The position numbers and the translations under genes were made by a program. 64,000 nucleotides of DNA, taken from NCBI RefSeq assembly GCF_003977665.1, contig NZ_RYYV01000005.1:1-64000 (forward strand), given 5' to 3'. Positions 8,180 through 15,607 of this stretch are shown piece by piece. The stretch is from Dyella choica. GTDB taxonomy: Bacteria; Pseudomonadota; Gammaproteobacteria; Xanthomonadales; Rhodanobacteraceae. The notes below the pieces were generated by a model. That model made no database searches and was not told where the DNA came from. It saw only the letters and a program-made list of their open reading frames with translations. Position 1 is the first letter of the stretch; each line of letters begins with the position of its first letter.

Positions 8180-8448
8180 TGGCTGAGCCGGAAATCTACT
8201 GCCCACTGTGCGCCTGGCGTCCGCTGGGCAGCAGCCGTTGGCTTTGCTCGCGGCGCATGGGCGGCTGCGGTACGCAGTGGAACACCTTCTGGACCGGCGG
8301 CGTCTGCCCGGGTTGCGGCTATCGCTGGGAGATCACCGCTTGCCTTGCTTGCCGGAAATTTTCCCTGCATCGCGACTGGTATCACTGGCCTGAGCCGCAG
8401 ACGCAGGGCGAACAGCAAGAGCAGGAGCTTGAAACTTCATCGCATTGA
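8179..8448 (+). CDS. Small zinc-ribbon-like protein
   Basis: An 89-residue cysteine-rich protein with four candidate metal-ligand groups: CPLC (residues 8-11), C23/C30, CPGC (43-46) and CLAC (55-58), plus many tryptophans. No signal peptide is seen, so it is likely cytoplasmic and zinc-binding; double zinc-ribbon folds have this spacing. It starts inside the TAATG overlap with the preceding lipoprotein gene and is the last gene of that pair. No family name can be given. A palindromic repeat follows immediately and separates it from the convergent ferritin-like gene. Confidence 0.6.
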   Translation: MAEPEIYCPLCAWRPLGSSRWLCSRRMGGCGTQWNTFWTGGVCPGCGYRWEITACLACRKFSLHRDWYHWPEPQTQGEQQEQELETSSH

Positions 8449-8456
8449 GGGCGAGA

Positions 8457-8513
8457 AGGCTGGGATGGCGATCCCAGCTTTCACCCCCGGTTTGCCGTTG
8501 CTTCCCAGCCTAC
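8457..8513. repeat. CTGGGAT-family repeat between convergent genes
   Basis: The left arm GGCTGGGATGGCGATCCCAG is intact and the right arm (TTCCCAGCCTAC) is degenerate. The right edge GTAG, read on the minus strand, supplies the TAG stop of the ferritin-like gene. Confidence 0.75.
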
Positions 8514-9331
8514 TGCAGGAAGAAACGCTCGCTGATCCGCGCGAGCGGCTTTTCCAGCGTCTGCTGCAGGCGCGGTGGCAGGTCCAGCGGCTTGAGCAGC
8601 ATCTTTACGGTCATTTCCGCGGGAATATGCCGCCGCAGCAGTGCCTGCGCGGGACCGGCCACTTTCAGGAATTGCGACTGGTCGGCCTTGTGTTGCGGGT
8701 AGCACTGGTTGAAGACGTGGCGCAGGGCAATGTCGCTGTCTTCGTTCCTGATTTCGTTGACGCGGCGCAGGATGGTGCGGAACACCTGGTAGCGGCTCAG
8801 CTTTTCCTGCGTGCGATAACGCTGGAAGTGCTGGTAGAAATGCTTGAAGTGCCGTACCTCGTCGCTCTTGATGTGGTTGGTGAGCTGCTTGAGCACCGGC
8901 TCGTCGACGATGTCGTTCAAGGCGCGGTACAAGCTGGCGGTACCGGTTTCCACTACGCAACGGGCGGCCAGTTCCAGGCCGCGCGAGGGTTCCAATTGTT
9001 CATTGGTGCAGAGCGCGCCGTAATCTCTCCAGAACGCCTGGAATCCGGCTTCCCAGTCGAACTCCGGCCACACGTGGCGCACGTAGGTGGCAAGGGCGCG
9101 GCCGTGCTGCAGTTCCTCATGCTCCCAGTGATCGCGCAGCCAGGCCTGCAGCTCCAGGTCGCCGTCGAAATGCTCGATCAGGTTGCTGGTGTACAGGTCC
9201 GAGCCGCTTTCCACGAATGACGCGCTGCACAGCAACAGGAACAGGTTTTCGTTGTGGCGCACGCGCGCCATGTCAATCTCGGCAAAATCCAGACTTTCCA
9301 GAGTCCATGGAAGGACGGTGCTGTAGTCCAC
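8510..9331 (-). CDS. Diiron ferritin-like protein
   Basis: A 273-residue helical protein with the ligand pattern of a ferritin-like diiron centre: E41, then E73-x-x-H76 in HEELQHG, E128, then E158-x-x-H161 in DEVRH. This is the layout of oxygen-using or peroxide-handling four-helix diiron proteins. I place the start at the GTG of 9331 (product reads VDYSTVLPWTLESLDF) because AGGAA lies 7 nt upstream and homologues I recall begin there; an open extension to 9460 is unlike protein. The product is probably cytoplasmic and its substrate is unknown. A 19-bp perfect palindrome lies 30 bp upstream. The last bases of the gene come from a palindromic repeat. Confidence 0.7.
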   Translation of the reverse strand: MDYSTVLPWTLESLDFAEIDMARVRHNENLFLLLCSASFVESGSDLYTSNLIEHFDGDLELQAWLRDHWEHEELQHGRALATYVRHVWPEFDWEAGFQAFWRDYGALCTNEQLEPSRGLELAARCVVETGTASLYRALNDIVDEPVLKQLTNHIKSDEVRHFKHFYQHFQRYRTQEKLSRYQVFRTILRRVNEIRNEDSDIALRHVFNQCYPQHKADQSQFLKVAGPAQALLRRHIPAEMTVKMLLKPLDLPPRLQQTLEKPLARISERFFLQ

Positions 9332-9347
9332 GTAGGGGTTCCTGTGC

Positions 9348-9379
9348 AAAAAAAAGCCATCGGATCTGTGACAGATCCG
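9348..9379 (-). promoter_or_regulatory. Perfect 19-bp palindrome with downstream T-run
   Basis: CGGATCTGT-G-ACAGATCCG (9361-9379) is a perfect palindrome. Read on the minus strand it is followed after 5 nt by eight T residues (9355-9348). It could be the terminator of uspA, or an operator for the ferritin-like gene whose GTG lies 30 bp further on, or both. Confidence 0.5.
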
Positions 9380-9509
9380 GGACAACAGGATAAATGGTGA
9401 ACGCTGGAACGGATTAATGCCAGCTTTGCGGGAAGAGCAAGCCCAAACCGCCCATCGCAAGACGGGGACGGCTTTGGTGGGAGCTGCCTGGCCGCTGTGT
9501 TCTTCTGCG

Positions 9510-9926
9510 CTACCGCACCACCGTCACGGGTACGTGGGCGCCGGCCAGCACCTCTTCCGATACCGAGCCCAGTAGCCAACGGCCGAGAGCACCGCGTTCG
9601 GTGTGCCCGATCACGATGTGGTCGATGGGGTGCTGCTTGACCTGGTTGAGCAGGATATCGCCAGGACTGCCGTGGGTGATTTCCAGGTCCACCAGTGCGT
9701 CGGTATCGGAGTCGAGCGCACGCAGTTCCAGCAGAGTTTCCCGGGTTCGCTCACTGGCAGAGTCGGTCATGACCAGGGCGCAGGCATCCGCCCCGCCCTG
9801 GGTGACCTGCAGCACCGACACCACTCGAACCCGGCCCTTGCAGGCACGTGCCAAGGCCATCGCGAAACGGTAGGCGCGTCGCGAGGTTTCCGAACTGTCA
9901 TAGCCGACCAGCGAATACTTGGGCAT
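9510..9926 (-). CDS. Universal stress protein, UspA family
   Basis: A 138-residue cytoplasmic protein with the alpha/beta fold of the UspA family. The start MPKYSLVGYDSSETSRRA gives the beta-1 strand with the conserved Asp. The C-terminal GHTERGALGRWLLGSVSEEV fits the G-2x-G-9x-G(S/T) nucleotide-binding motif of the ATP-binding subgroup. Members help cells survive starvation and oxidative or membrane stress. It lies just upstream of the ferritin-like gene on the same strand, separated by the palindrome at 9361, so the two may be read together with partial termination. Confidence 0.9.
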   Translation of the reverse strand: MPKYSLVGYDSSETSRRAYRFAMALARACKGRVRVVSVLQVTQGGADACALVMTDSASERTRETLLELRALDSDTDALVDLEITHGSPGDILLNQVKQHPIDHIVIGHTERGALGRWLLGSVSEEVLAGAHVPVTVVR

Positions 9927-10232
9927 GATTACTCCGGATCAAAAAAGCCGCCCAGCTTCAGTGTGCGCGGCGCATTGTTAGTTAAGCATCAAGGGATGCC
10001 CTGATCCATTCCACCCACCCGGCATCAGGTGCAGAAGGCCTGCAGGGGGGGGCTGGGCGGGCACGTCACACGCTAATTTCTGGGCAAAAGACCGCCACAG
10101 CCCTCTACGCGCACCTCACGGGGGGCTTGCCAACACTGAACGCGGCCAGCCGTGCTTGGCGATCTGTTCAGTTTTTGGATCCCACACTCTTGCTACGGCA
10201 TGGCTGATCCATGCCAGCGTCCAGGAGGCTTT
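9927..10232. other. Intergenic region between divergent genes
   Basis: About 300 bp between uspA (minus) and the secreted protein gene (plus). It contains one end of the TA-flanked element family (9993-10050) and a G-run at 10045-10052. No gene is seen. Confidence 0.5.
9993..10050. repeat. Solo end of the TA-flanked inverted-repeat element
   Basis: GGGATGCCCTGATCCATTCC and the following CACCCACCCGGCAT...CAGAAGGC...GCAGG align with the complement of the right end of the element at 10745-11035 at roughly 80 percent of positions. No second end was found, so it is a truncated relic. Confidence 0.6.
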
Positions 10233-10694
10233 ATGAGCAAGCGTACTTTTGGATTGACGGCCGCCGTGCTGCTTTGTGCAGGTGCCCTGGCTGGTTTTTC
10301 CACCAGTTCGGTCCAGGCGGGCGAAGCGCCGGTGAAATGCCACCTGACCTACAGCCTGTCCGGGTGGTCAGTGATCTACCAGCACGCCGAGGGGCGCGGC
10401 GATGTCAAATGCGATAACGGCCAAAGCGCTGCTGTCAGCATCAGCATGTATGGCGGCGGGCTGACAGCGGGCAAGTTCCATGTCACCGGCCATGGCGACA
10501 TCAGCCATGTCTATGGCATCAAGGATGTTTATGGTGGTTACGCGCAAGCAGGGGCTTCCGCTGGCGTGGTGCGCAGCGGCACGCTCCAGGTGCTGACCAA
10601 GGGCACTACTTCGATTGCGCTGTCGGGTAGCGGCGAAGGCATCAATCTTGGTGTGGCCGTCGACAAGTTCGATATTGAACCGATCGGTCGCTGA
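10233..10694 (+). CDS. Secreted glycine-rich protein, uncharacterised
   Basis: A 153-residue protein with a Sec signal peptide (MSKRTFGLTAAVLLCAGALA, probable cleavage after VQA). The mature part has two cysteines about 24 residues apart (KCHLTYS and VKCDNG) and a C-terminal half rich in Gly, Ser and Val with alternating hydrophobic residues, as in a small beta-barrel or beta-sandwich. AGGAGG at 10223-10228 fixes the ATG at 10233. I recall similar hypothetical proteins in Xanthomonadaceae but no functional assignment. It is a single gene closed by its own terminator. Confidence 0.65.
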   Translation: MSKRTFGLTAAVLLCAGALAGFSTSSVQAGEAPVKCHLTYSLSGWSVIYQHAEGRGDVKCDNGQSAAVSISMYGGGLTAGKFHVTGHGDISHVYGIKDVYGGYAQAGASAGVVRSGTLQVLTKGTTSIALSGSGEGINLGVAVDKFDIEPIGR

Positions 10695-10717
10695 GCAGTT
10701 GCTGCCCCGCACCCAAC

Positions 10718-10741
10718 GAAAGGCGCCGCAAGGCGCCTTTC
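10718..10741. terminator. Hairpin terminator after the secreted protein gene
   Basis: GAAAGGCGCC (10718-10727) and GGCGCCTTTC (10732-10741) form a perfect 10-bp stem around GCAA. The T-run is short (TTT then CGCTT). Confidence 0.75.
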
Positions 10742-10744
10742 GCT

Positions 10745-11035
10745 TAGGGACGCTCTGATCTATTCCACGTACCCGTCACCGCACTGTATGCGCGTCTGGC
10801 TGCGCCCCAGGGGTGAAGGCAGACTGGCTGTCTGTCTAGGCACTGGGGCGCAGCCAGACACGCATACAGTGCGGCCCCAGCATTTTAAATTTTGATGACG
10901 GGGTGACGCCCAGAAGGCCCGCAGGCCGTGCCCCGCGGCTTGAACAGACGGCCAGTCTGCCCTGTGCCGCGCGACACACCCTGCGAGCCTTCTGGACGTC
11001 ATGCCGGGTGCGTGGAATAGATCAGAGCGTCCCTA
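10745..11035. mobile_element. 291-bp non-autonomous inverted-repeat element (MITE-like)
   Basis: Terminal inverted repeats of 31 bp (10745-10775 and 11005-11035) differ at one position, start TAGGGACGCTCTGATCTATT, and are bounded by TA on both sides. TA duplication is typical of Tc1/mariner-type and some IS630-type insertions. Inside are two long hairpins: 10779-10810 with 10843-10874 (32-bp arms, one mismatch) and 10905-10925 with 10980-11000 (21-bp arms, two mismatches). There is also a CAGACNGCCAGTCTG inverted pair at 10818 and 10946. There is no open reading frame, so it would need a transposase from elsewhere. Partial relatives lie at 4969 and 9993. Confidence 0.7.
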
Positions 11036-11081
11036 CGTTGGCCGCGCGTATACTCAGCCCTTCTCTAGGCGGGAGCGCTTT

Positions 11082-11633
11082 ATGCGTCGTTGGTTGACCT
11101 TGCTTGCGACGATCGGCCTGCTGGGCCTGTCGGCGATTCCTGCGCTTGCCGGCACCGGACCGCAAGGCAATCCGCAAGTCGGGCAGGTGGCGCCCGCGTT
11201 CCGCCTGCAGGACCAGAACGCCCATTGGCGCAGTCCCGCCGACTTTCACGGGCATTGGCTGGTGGTGTATTTCTACCCGAAGGATTTCACGCCCGGCTGC
11301 ACGACCGAGGTCTGTACCTTCCGCGACGAGATCGTAAAGTTGCGTCAGGCCGGGGCGGACGTGCTGGGCGTAAGCCTCGACGACGTGAAGTCGCATGCCG
11401 AGTTTGCCGCGAAATACCACGTGCCGTTTCCGCTGCTGTCCGATGCCAGCCGCCAGGTCGCTATCAAATATGGTGTACTCACTTCGGCCGTCGGTTTTCA
11501 TTTCGCCAAACGCACCACCTTTCTGATCGACCCCACCGGCAAGATCGCCAAGATCTACCGTGACGTCGATCCGAAGGAAAACGCTACGCAGGTGCTTGGC
11601 GATCTGGCCACCTTGAAGAAGGCTGCGGCCTGA
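11082..11633 (+). CDS. Exported thiol peroxidase, PrxQ/BCP type
   Basis: A 183-residue AhpC/TSA-family peroxiredoxin. DFTPGCTTEVCTFRD holds the peroxidatic cysteine and, five residues later, the resolving cysteine typical of the PrxQ/bacterioferritin-comigratory subgroup. Unlike cytoplasmic BCP it carries a signal peptide (MRRWLTLLATIGLLGLSAIP, cleavage near LAG), so it should reduce hydroperoxides in the periplasm and would need an envelope thiol donor. The ATG at 11082 follows GGGAG, and a TATACT -10-like box lies at 11049-11054 just past the mobile element. Its stop overlaps the start of a membrane protein gene (TGATG). Confidence 0.85.
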   Translation: MRRWLTLLATIGLLGLSAIPALAGTGPQGNPQVGQVAPAFRLQDQNAHWRSPADFHGHWLVVYFYPKDFTPGCTTEVCTFRDEIVKLRQAGADVLGVSLDDVKSHAEFAAKYHVPFPLLSDASRQVAIKYGVLTSAVGFHFAKRTTFLIDPTGKIAKIYRDVDPKENATQVLGDLATLKKAAA

Positions 11634-12163
11634 TGCTGATCTCGCGCTTCGATTCGGACCTGCACAGTAGGAAGCCCGGCTTTGCATGGTGGCGAATGTT
11701 CACCTGGATCATGCTGTTGGTGGCCGGCTTTCTCGGTTCGCAGTACCTTCGCCACGCCCAGCAGGTATGGGCGGAGTTGCACAAGCTGCCGGCGAGCGAC
11801 GCGGAACAGGCATTGGGGCTGCGCTTCATGCTGGGCTGGGACCTAGGCTATCTCGCCGCCGCCTTCGTGGTGATCATTGCCACCGCGGGGTGCATCCTGC
11901 GCCAGCCGTGGGCGCGTTCGGTACTGCGTGTCGTAGCGTTGGTACTGGGGGTGTGGCTCGCGTTTCGAGGCGTATCGCTCTGGCACCAGTGGAGCGCGCT
12001 GGAGCAAGTTGGCGATAGCTCGGTCCAGCAGCAACTGGATGCGTTCAAGCGTCCGTTGCTGATCGCGCTGGGAATGCAGGTGTTCGCAGTGCCCGCCCTG
12101 ATATGGCTTGCGTGGCAGTTGGGCCAGCCCGCCGTGCGCCTGCAATTCCGGCCACGGCCGTAG
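11633..12163 (+). CDS. Four-helix inner-membrane protein, uncharacterised
   Basis: A 176-residue protein with four predicted membrane segments (about residues 22-40, 70-88, 93-113 and 140-160) and short polar loops. The loop between the first two is helical and polar (HAQQVWAELHKLPASDAEQA). No catalytic motif or heme ligand pair is evident. Its start overlaps the stop of the exported peroxiredoxin, so the two are translationally coupled. It could be a partner in envelope redox supply, but that is inference from position only. Confidence 0.6.
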   Translation: MLISRFDSDLHSRKPGFAWWRMFTWIMLLVAGFLGSQYLRHAQQVWAELHKLPASDAEQALGLRFMLGWDLGYLAAAFVVIIATAGCILRQPWARSVLRVVALVLGVWLAFRGVSLWHQWSALEQVGDSSVQQQLDAFKRPLLIALGMQVFAVPALIWLAWQLGQPAVRLQFRPRP

Positions 12164-12250
12164 GGCGCTCCGTAGAAAGGCCCTGATTCAGCGACCGTTG
12201 TCCCGTTGGGCATTATCGCTGTCGGGCCTTGCTCGACGGAGATCCCTGCC

Positions 12251-13003
12251 ATGCGTTCCAATCGCCTGCTCGTTGCCTGCCTGTTCCTGTTCGCGGCCGG
12301 TAGCCTGCAAGCGCAGGACCTGTCGCAAATCTGCCATGCCACCAGCAGCTACGACCTCAGCCTGCAGCAGGGGCGGCTGGTCTTTGACCGCGCCCAGCCC
12401 GCGCCGCTGCGGGTGGTCATCGCCTCCGGCACGCTGCAGACAGACGGGCAAAACGTGCCGCTTAATGCCGAGGACCAGGACCGCCTCAGCTTGTTCCAGC
12501 GCGAACTGCTGGCCTTGGAGCCGCGGGTGAAAGCCGTCATCAACCATGGCGTGGACGTGGCAGTACAAGCGGTGCAGCAGGAGACAGAGGGTCTCAATCT
12601 CGATCCGGGGACTCGAGCCGAGCTGCAACGCCGCCTGGCGGCCCATGCCGCCGATCTGCATCAGCGCGTCGCCGCCAGCCAGAGTACGCACGACTGGCAT
12701 GGCGACACTGCCGATCAATACGCCAATCAGGTGGCCAGCGATATTGCGCCGTTGATCGCCTCGGCGTTGGGGCAACAGGCCATTGCCGCAGCCATGAGCG
12801 GCGATTTGCAGCAGGCTGCCGCACTGCGTGATCAAGCCGCCGATCTCACCACGGGATTCCAGCCCCGCTTGCAGCAGCGGCTGCAGGTATTGCGCCCCGA
12901 AATCCAGGCGCTCTGTCCTGCTATCCAGCGCCTGGCCGAGCTCCAGCAAGGCATTGGCGCAAGTCATGGACGCCCGCTTAACTTACTTGATGTCGCGCGG
13001 TGA
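12251..13003 (+). CDS. DUF2884 (YggN-like) secreted protein
   Basis: A 250-residue periplasmic protein with a Sec signal peptide (MRSNRLLVACLFLFAAGSLQ, cleavage near AQA). A short N-terminal beta part holds the first cysteine (QICHATSSYDLSL), followed by a long helical region and a second cysteine near the end (QALCPAIQRLAELQQ). This matches DUF2884, the family of E. coli YggN, whose function is not established. The ATG at 12251 is preceded by GGAG. A paralogue of the same architecture lies at 17483-18286. Confidence 0.75.
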   Translation: MRSNRLLVACLFLFAAGSLQAQDLSQICHATSSYDLSLQQGRLVFDRAQPAPLRVVIASGTLQTDGQNVPLNAEDQDRLSLFQRELLALEPRVKAVINHGVDVAVQAVQQETEGLNLDPGTRAELQRRLAAHAADLHQRVAASQSTHDWHGDTADQYANQVASDIAPLIASALGQQAIAAAMSGDLQQAAALRDQAADLTTGFQPRLQQRLQVLRPEIQALCPAIQRLAELQQGIGASHGRPLNLLDVAR

Positions 13004-13115
13004 AACGCCAGCTGAGCGAAGGCCGCTCGTGACAGCTGGATTTATCCGCCGCTAAGTGCTTGTCCTGCAACATGGCGACGGTTTTAGATCCACGCGCGGA
13101 CGGGAGGCGAACTTA

Positions 13116-13559
13116 GTGTCGCTGGCGATCCAACATCTATGCAATGGCCTGATCCGCCGCAGCATCGAGCTGCGTGCGATGTATCGTCGTGCTTCGACCC
13201 AGGTGGGCGAGCCCGGGTTGCGCACCGTGCTGGATGAGGAAGCGCAGTCCCTGAGCCTGGTGATCGCGGCCTTGCAGGATCAAATCCGCAGCCACGAAGG
13301 CACCCCCGCTACCCGCCGCCGCGTGCTCGGCGCAGTGCGCTACCGTTTCGACGCCATGCTGCCGCGCAGCGATGACGCCTGGATTCGCCTGCTGGCGCGC
13401 CACGAGCAAAGCCTGCTGCGCTCGTTCGAGCGTGTGATCACACGGGTGGGAGCTGGCGATGTGGAGATGAAGGCGGAGCTGCACCGCCAGTTGCCGCGCC
13501 TGCACTCGATCGACCTGGATATGCACAGCCTGGCTAAGGCCATCGGAGTCGGACATTAA
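13116..13559 (+). CDS. Four-helix-bundle protein, DUF2383-like
   Basis: A 147-residue all-helical cytoplasmic protein. The GTG at 13116 is chosen because GGAGG lies 8 nt upstream (13103-13107). The pattern of an Arg/Glu-rich helix (LRAMYRRASTQVGEPGLRTV), a central helix with EEAQSL, and two long amphipathic helices ending in LDMHSLAKAI fits PA2169/DUF2383-type bundles, which are related to ferritin-like folds, but the match is by pattern only. It ends 1 bp before the DUF924 gene and is probably co-transcribed with it. Confidence 0.5.
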   Translation: MSLAIQHLCNGLIRRSIELRAMYRRASTQVGEPGLRTVLDEEAQSLSLVIAALQDQIRSHEGTPATRRRVLGAVRYRFDAMLPRSDDAWIRLLARHEQSLLRSFERVITRVGAGDVEMKAELHRQLPRLHSIDLDMHSLAKAIGVGH

Positions 13560-13560
13560 A

Positions 13561-14136
13561 ATGCCGAACGAGGCGCTGGCGGTACTCGCTTTCTGGTTCG
13601 ATTCAACCCATCACGAATTTTGGTTCGCAACAGATCCGGCATTCGATGCGGAGATCCGCACCCGTTTCGCCGACACCTTGCGGCTGGCCGAGGAAGGCCG
13701 GCTCAAGCATTGGGCCGATACGCCACAGGGCTGGCTGGCGCTGTTGATCGTGCTGGACCAGTTTTCGCGCAATCTTTACCGCCACGATGCACGCGCATGG
13801 ATGCAGGACCTTCATGCACAGCGGCTTGCGCTGTGGGGGATCGAGGAAGGTTTCGACCGCCAATCGCCACCCCTGCAGCGCGTCTTCGCCTACCTGCCGC
13901 TTGAGCATGCCGAAGACATCGGACTTCAGCAGCGATGCGTCGCCCTGTTCGAAGCCCTGTGCCGGGATCTGCCGGCCGAACTGCGTGAGCCCTACATCGT
14001 CCATCTCGACTATGCTCGCCGGCACGCGGCGGTGATTGCGCGCTTCGGCCGCTTTCCCCATCGCAATGTGTTGCTTGGCCGAACCAGCAGCCCGGAGGAG
14101 CTGGCATATCTTGCCGAAGCCGGCGCTGGTTTCTGA
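13561..14136 (+). CDS. DUF924 family protein
   Basis: A 191-residue cytoplasmic helical protein. It shows the DUF924 signature: an N-terminal LAFWFDSTHHEFWFATDPAF, then WLALLIVLDQFSRNLYR, then a region where residues around Y-P-H-R near the end (RFGRFPHRNVLLGR) are strongly conserved in the family. Members adopt a TPR-like helical fold and have no defined function. The start follows the preceding gene by one base and precedes the DUF2845-like gene by 46 bp. Confidence 0.85.
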   Translation: MPNEALAVLAFWFDSTHHEFWFATDPAFDAEIRTRFADTLRLAEEGRLKHWADTPQGWLALLIVLDQFSRNLYRHDARAWMQDLHAQRLALWGIEEGFDRQSPPLQRVFAYLPLEHAEDIGLQQRCVALFEALCRDLPAELREPYIVHLDYARRHAAVIARFGRFPHRNVLLGRTSSPEELAYLAEAGAGF

Positions 14137-14182
14137 GCGGAAAGTCACGCCAGGGGTGGCCGGATACGTCAGGGAACCGATC

Positions 14183-14500
14183 ATGCGTCGCTATGTTTTG
14201 CTTGCCTTGCTGATTACGACCTGCAGTGCGCGTGCCTTGCAAAGCATTCGCGTGGGCAGTCAGCTGCTGGTGGTCGGTGACAGTACCGCGCGCGTCAAGG
14301 AACTGCTGGGACAGCCCTCGGTGCGCGCCAGCAGCAGTTCCGGCCAGTGCAAGGCGCGCAAAGCGGTTTCCGGAGCGTCCGGCAGGGGCAAGCAGCGGAA
14401 AGCCGGCTGCCAGCAATGGCAATATCGGCGCGACGGGCACACCACCACGTTCTTCATCGTCGACGGAAAGATCGCGCGTATCGACGACGTGGCACGCTGA
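14183..14500 (+). CDS. Small secreted protein, DUF2845-like
   Basis: A 105-residue protein with a short signal peptide (MRRYVLLALLITTCSARALQ). The mature part starts with IRVGSQLLVVGDSTARVKEL and then LGQPSV, the pattern of DUF2845 and of SmpA/OmlA-like domains, in which a glycine-aspartate turn and a G-x-P follow the first strand. A basic, Ser/Gly-rich insertion (about residues 50-70) with two cysteines comes before QQWQYRRDGHTTTFFIVDGK. AGGGAA precedes the ATG. The role is unknown; it is likely a periplasmic envelope protein. Confidence 0.55.
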   Translation: MRRYVLLALLITTCSARALQSIRVGSQLLVVGDSTARVKELLGQPSVRASSSSGQCKARKAVSGASGRGKQRKAGCQQWQYRRDGHTTTFFIVDGKIARIDDVAR

Positions 14501-14504
14501 ACGC

Positions 14505-14596
14505 GTAGGCTGGGATTACGATCGTGGGCTGGAGTGCAAACCCCAGCATTGCCATGCATGCCACCCGCGCGATGCTGGGATTGTCATCCCAGCCTA
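14505..14596. repeat. CTGGGAT-family repeat, apparently composite
   Basis: The left side starts GTAGGCTGGGATTACGATC, but this is followed by a second left arm of the GTGCAAACCCC subtype (GGCTGGAGTGCAAACCCCAG). The right arm GCTGGGATTGTCATCCCAGC is of the GGGAT subtype. The right edge supplies the TAG stop of the convergent panE-like gene. Confidence 0.7.
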
Positions 14597-15607
14597 TGAA
14601 TCGCGTAGCTCCCTCAATAGCGACTGGGCGTTCCAGCGCACATACGACTGCTCGGCTTCACGAATCAGTGCCACGATGCGCGCATTCGCCGGCGCGCGTC
14701 GTCCTTTCGACTTCGCCAGCGCCACGATCTCGCCATTGATGTAATCCACCTCGGTGCGGCGACCAGCCTGCAGGTCGTCCCACATCGAGGAGCGTGCCAG
14801 TGGATCGATCGCCAACATGCGTGCGGCAATGCCGTGAAAGAGCCGATCCGGCAGCGATAGCACCCTCGGCAGCCAGCGCGTGGGCAGGCTGGTTAGGTGG
14901 GCGGGGCGGATACCTGCAGATTCCAGCACCTGCAATCCTTCCTGCTGCAGCAAGGCCAGGCATTGACGCCAGGCACGCTGGGCCAATTCTTCGCGCAAGG
15001 GCAAGCCGCTCAGTGCATTCAACGGGTTGTTGAGATTGATCAGCAACTTGGCCCACAGCACTGCCTGCATGTCGTTGCGCTGCTGCAACGGAAGGCCACC
15101 AGCGGCGAAAGCGGAAAGCACAGATGGTGTAAGCGCTGCAGAGCGCTCCACCATCAGCGAGCCGGACGATCCTTGGTGGAAGTGTGCCGGTTCCGGCTGT
15201 GTCACATTGAACGGGATCATGCCCGTCAGCACTTGGCAGTCAGGCAATGCGGCGCGTAGGTCCGCAGCGTTGTGTACGCCATTTTGAAAACTGATCACCA
15301 GCGTACCTGGGGCGAGCACGTCGGCCAGTTCGTGCGCGGCCTCCACCGTTGCCGCCGATTTTACGGTGACCAGGACGGCGTCGGCATCCTGCGCGGCGGT
15401 TGGTTGCGTAGCGATTTCGAGCGTTGCCGGCAGGGCGCGTCGACGATGTCCGTGCAGATCGCTGACGGTCAAGCCGTGTTCCTTCAGGCTGGCCGCGATG
15501 CGAGGCCGCGCGATCAGGCGAATTCGTGCATGGGCATGCAAGCGGCCGCCGAGGTAGTTGCCGACCATGCCGGCGCCGTAGATGACAATGCGCGGCGCAG
15601 CCATCAT
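14594..15607 (-). CDS. 2-dehydropantoate 2-reductase family protein (PanE-like)
   Basis: A 337-residue NADPH-dependent reductase. The Rossmann motif IYGAGMVGNYLGGRL lies at the N-terminus, FQNGVHNA marks the end of the N-domain, and the C-terminal helical domain holds NPLNALSGLPLREE followed by the segment SMWDDLQAGRRTEVDYINGE, which is the conserved SSMxQDxxxGRxTEID region of ApbA/PanE proteins. It may reduce ketopantoate for pantothenate synthesis or another 2-keto acid. The gene starts inside the end of the FAD dehydrogenase gene (ATGA overlap), which argues for a shared operon, and the context is not otherwise pantothenate-related. The stop codon lies in a palindromic repeat. Confidence 0.8.
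   Translation of the reverse strand: MMAAPRIVIYGAGMVGNYLGGRLHAHARIRLIARPRIAASLKEHGLTVSDLHGHRRRALPATLEIATQPTAAQDADAVLVTVKSAATVEAAHELADVLAPGTLVISFQNGVHNAADLRAALPDCQVLTGMIPFNVTQPEPAHFHQGSSGSLMVERSAALTPSVLSAFAAGGLPLQQRNDMQAVLWAKLLINLNNPLNALSGLPLREELAQRAWRQCLALLQQEGLQVLESAGIRPAHLTSLPTRWLPRVLSLPDRLFHGIAARMLAIDPLARSSMWDDLQAGRRTEVDYINGEIVALAKSKGRRAPANARIVALIREAEQSYVRWNAQSLLRELRDS

Noticed and set aside
10045-10052. Run of G residues as a phase-variable tract
   Set aside because: It lies in non-coding DNA inside a truncated repeat and not near a promoter or start codon where length changes would matter.
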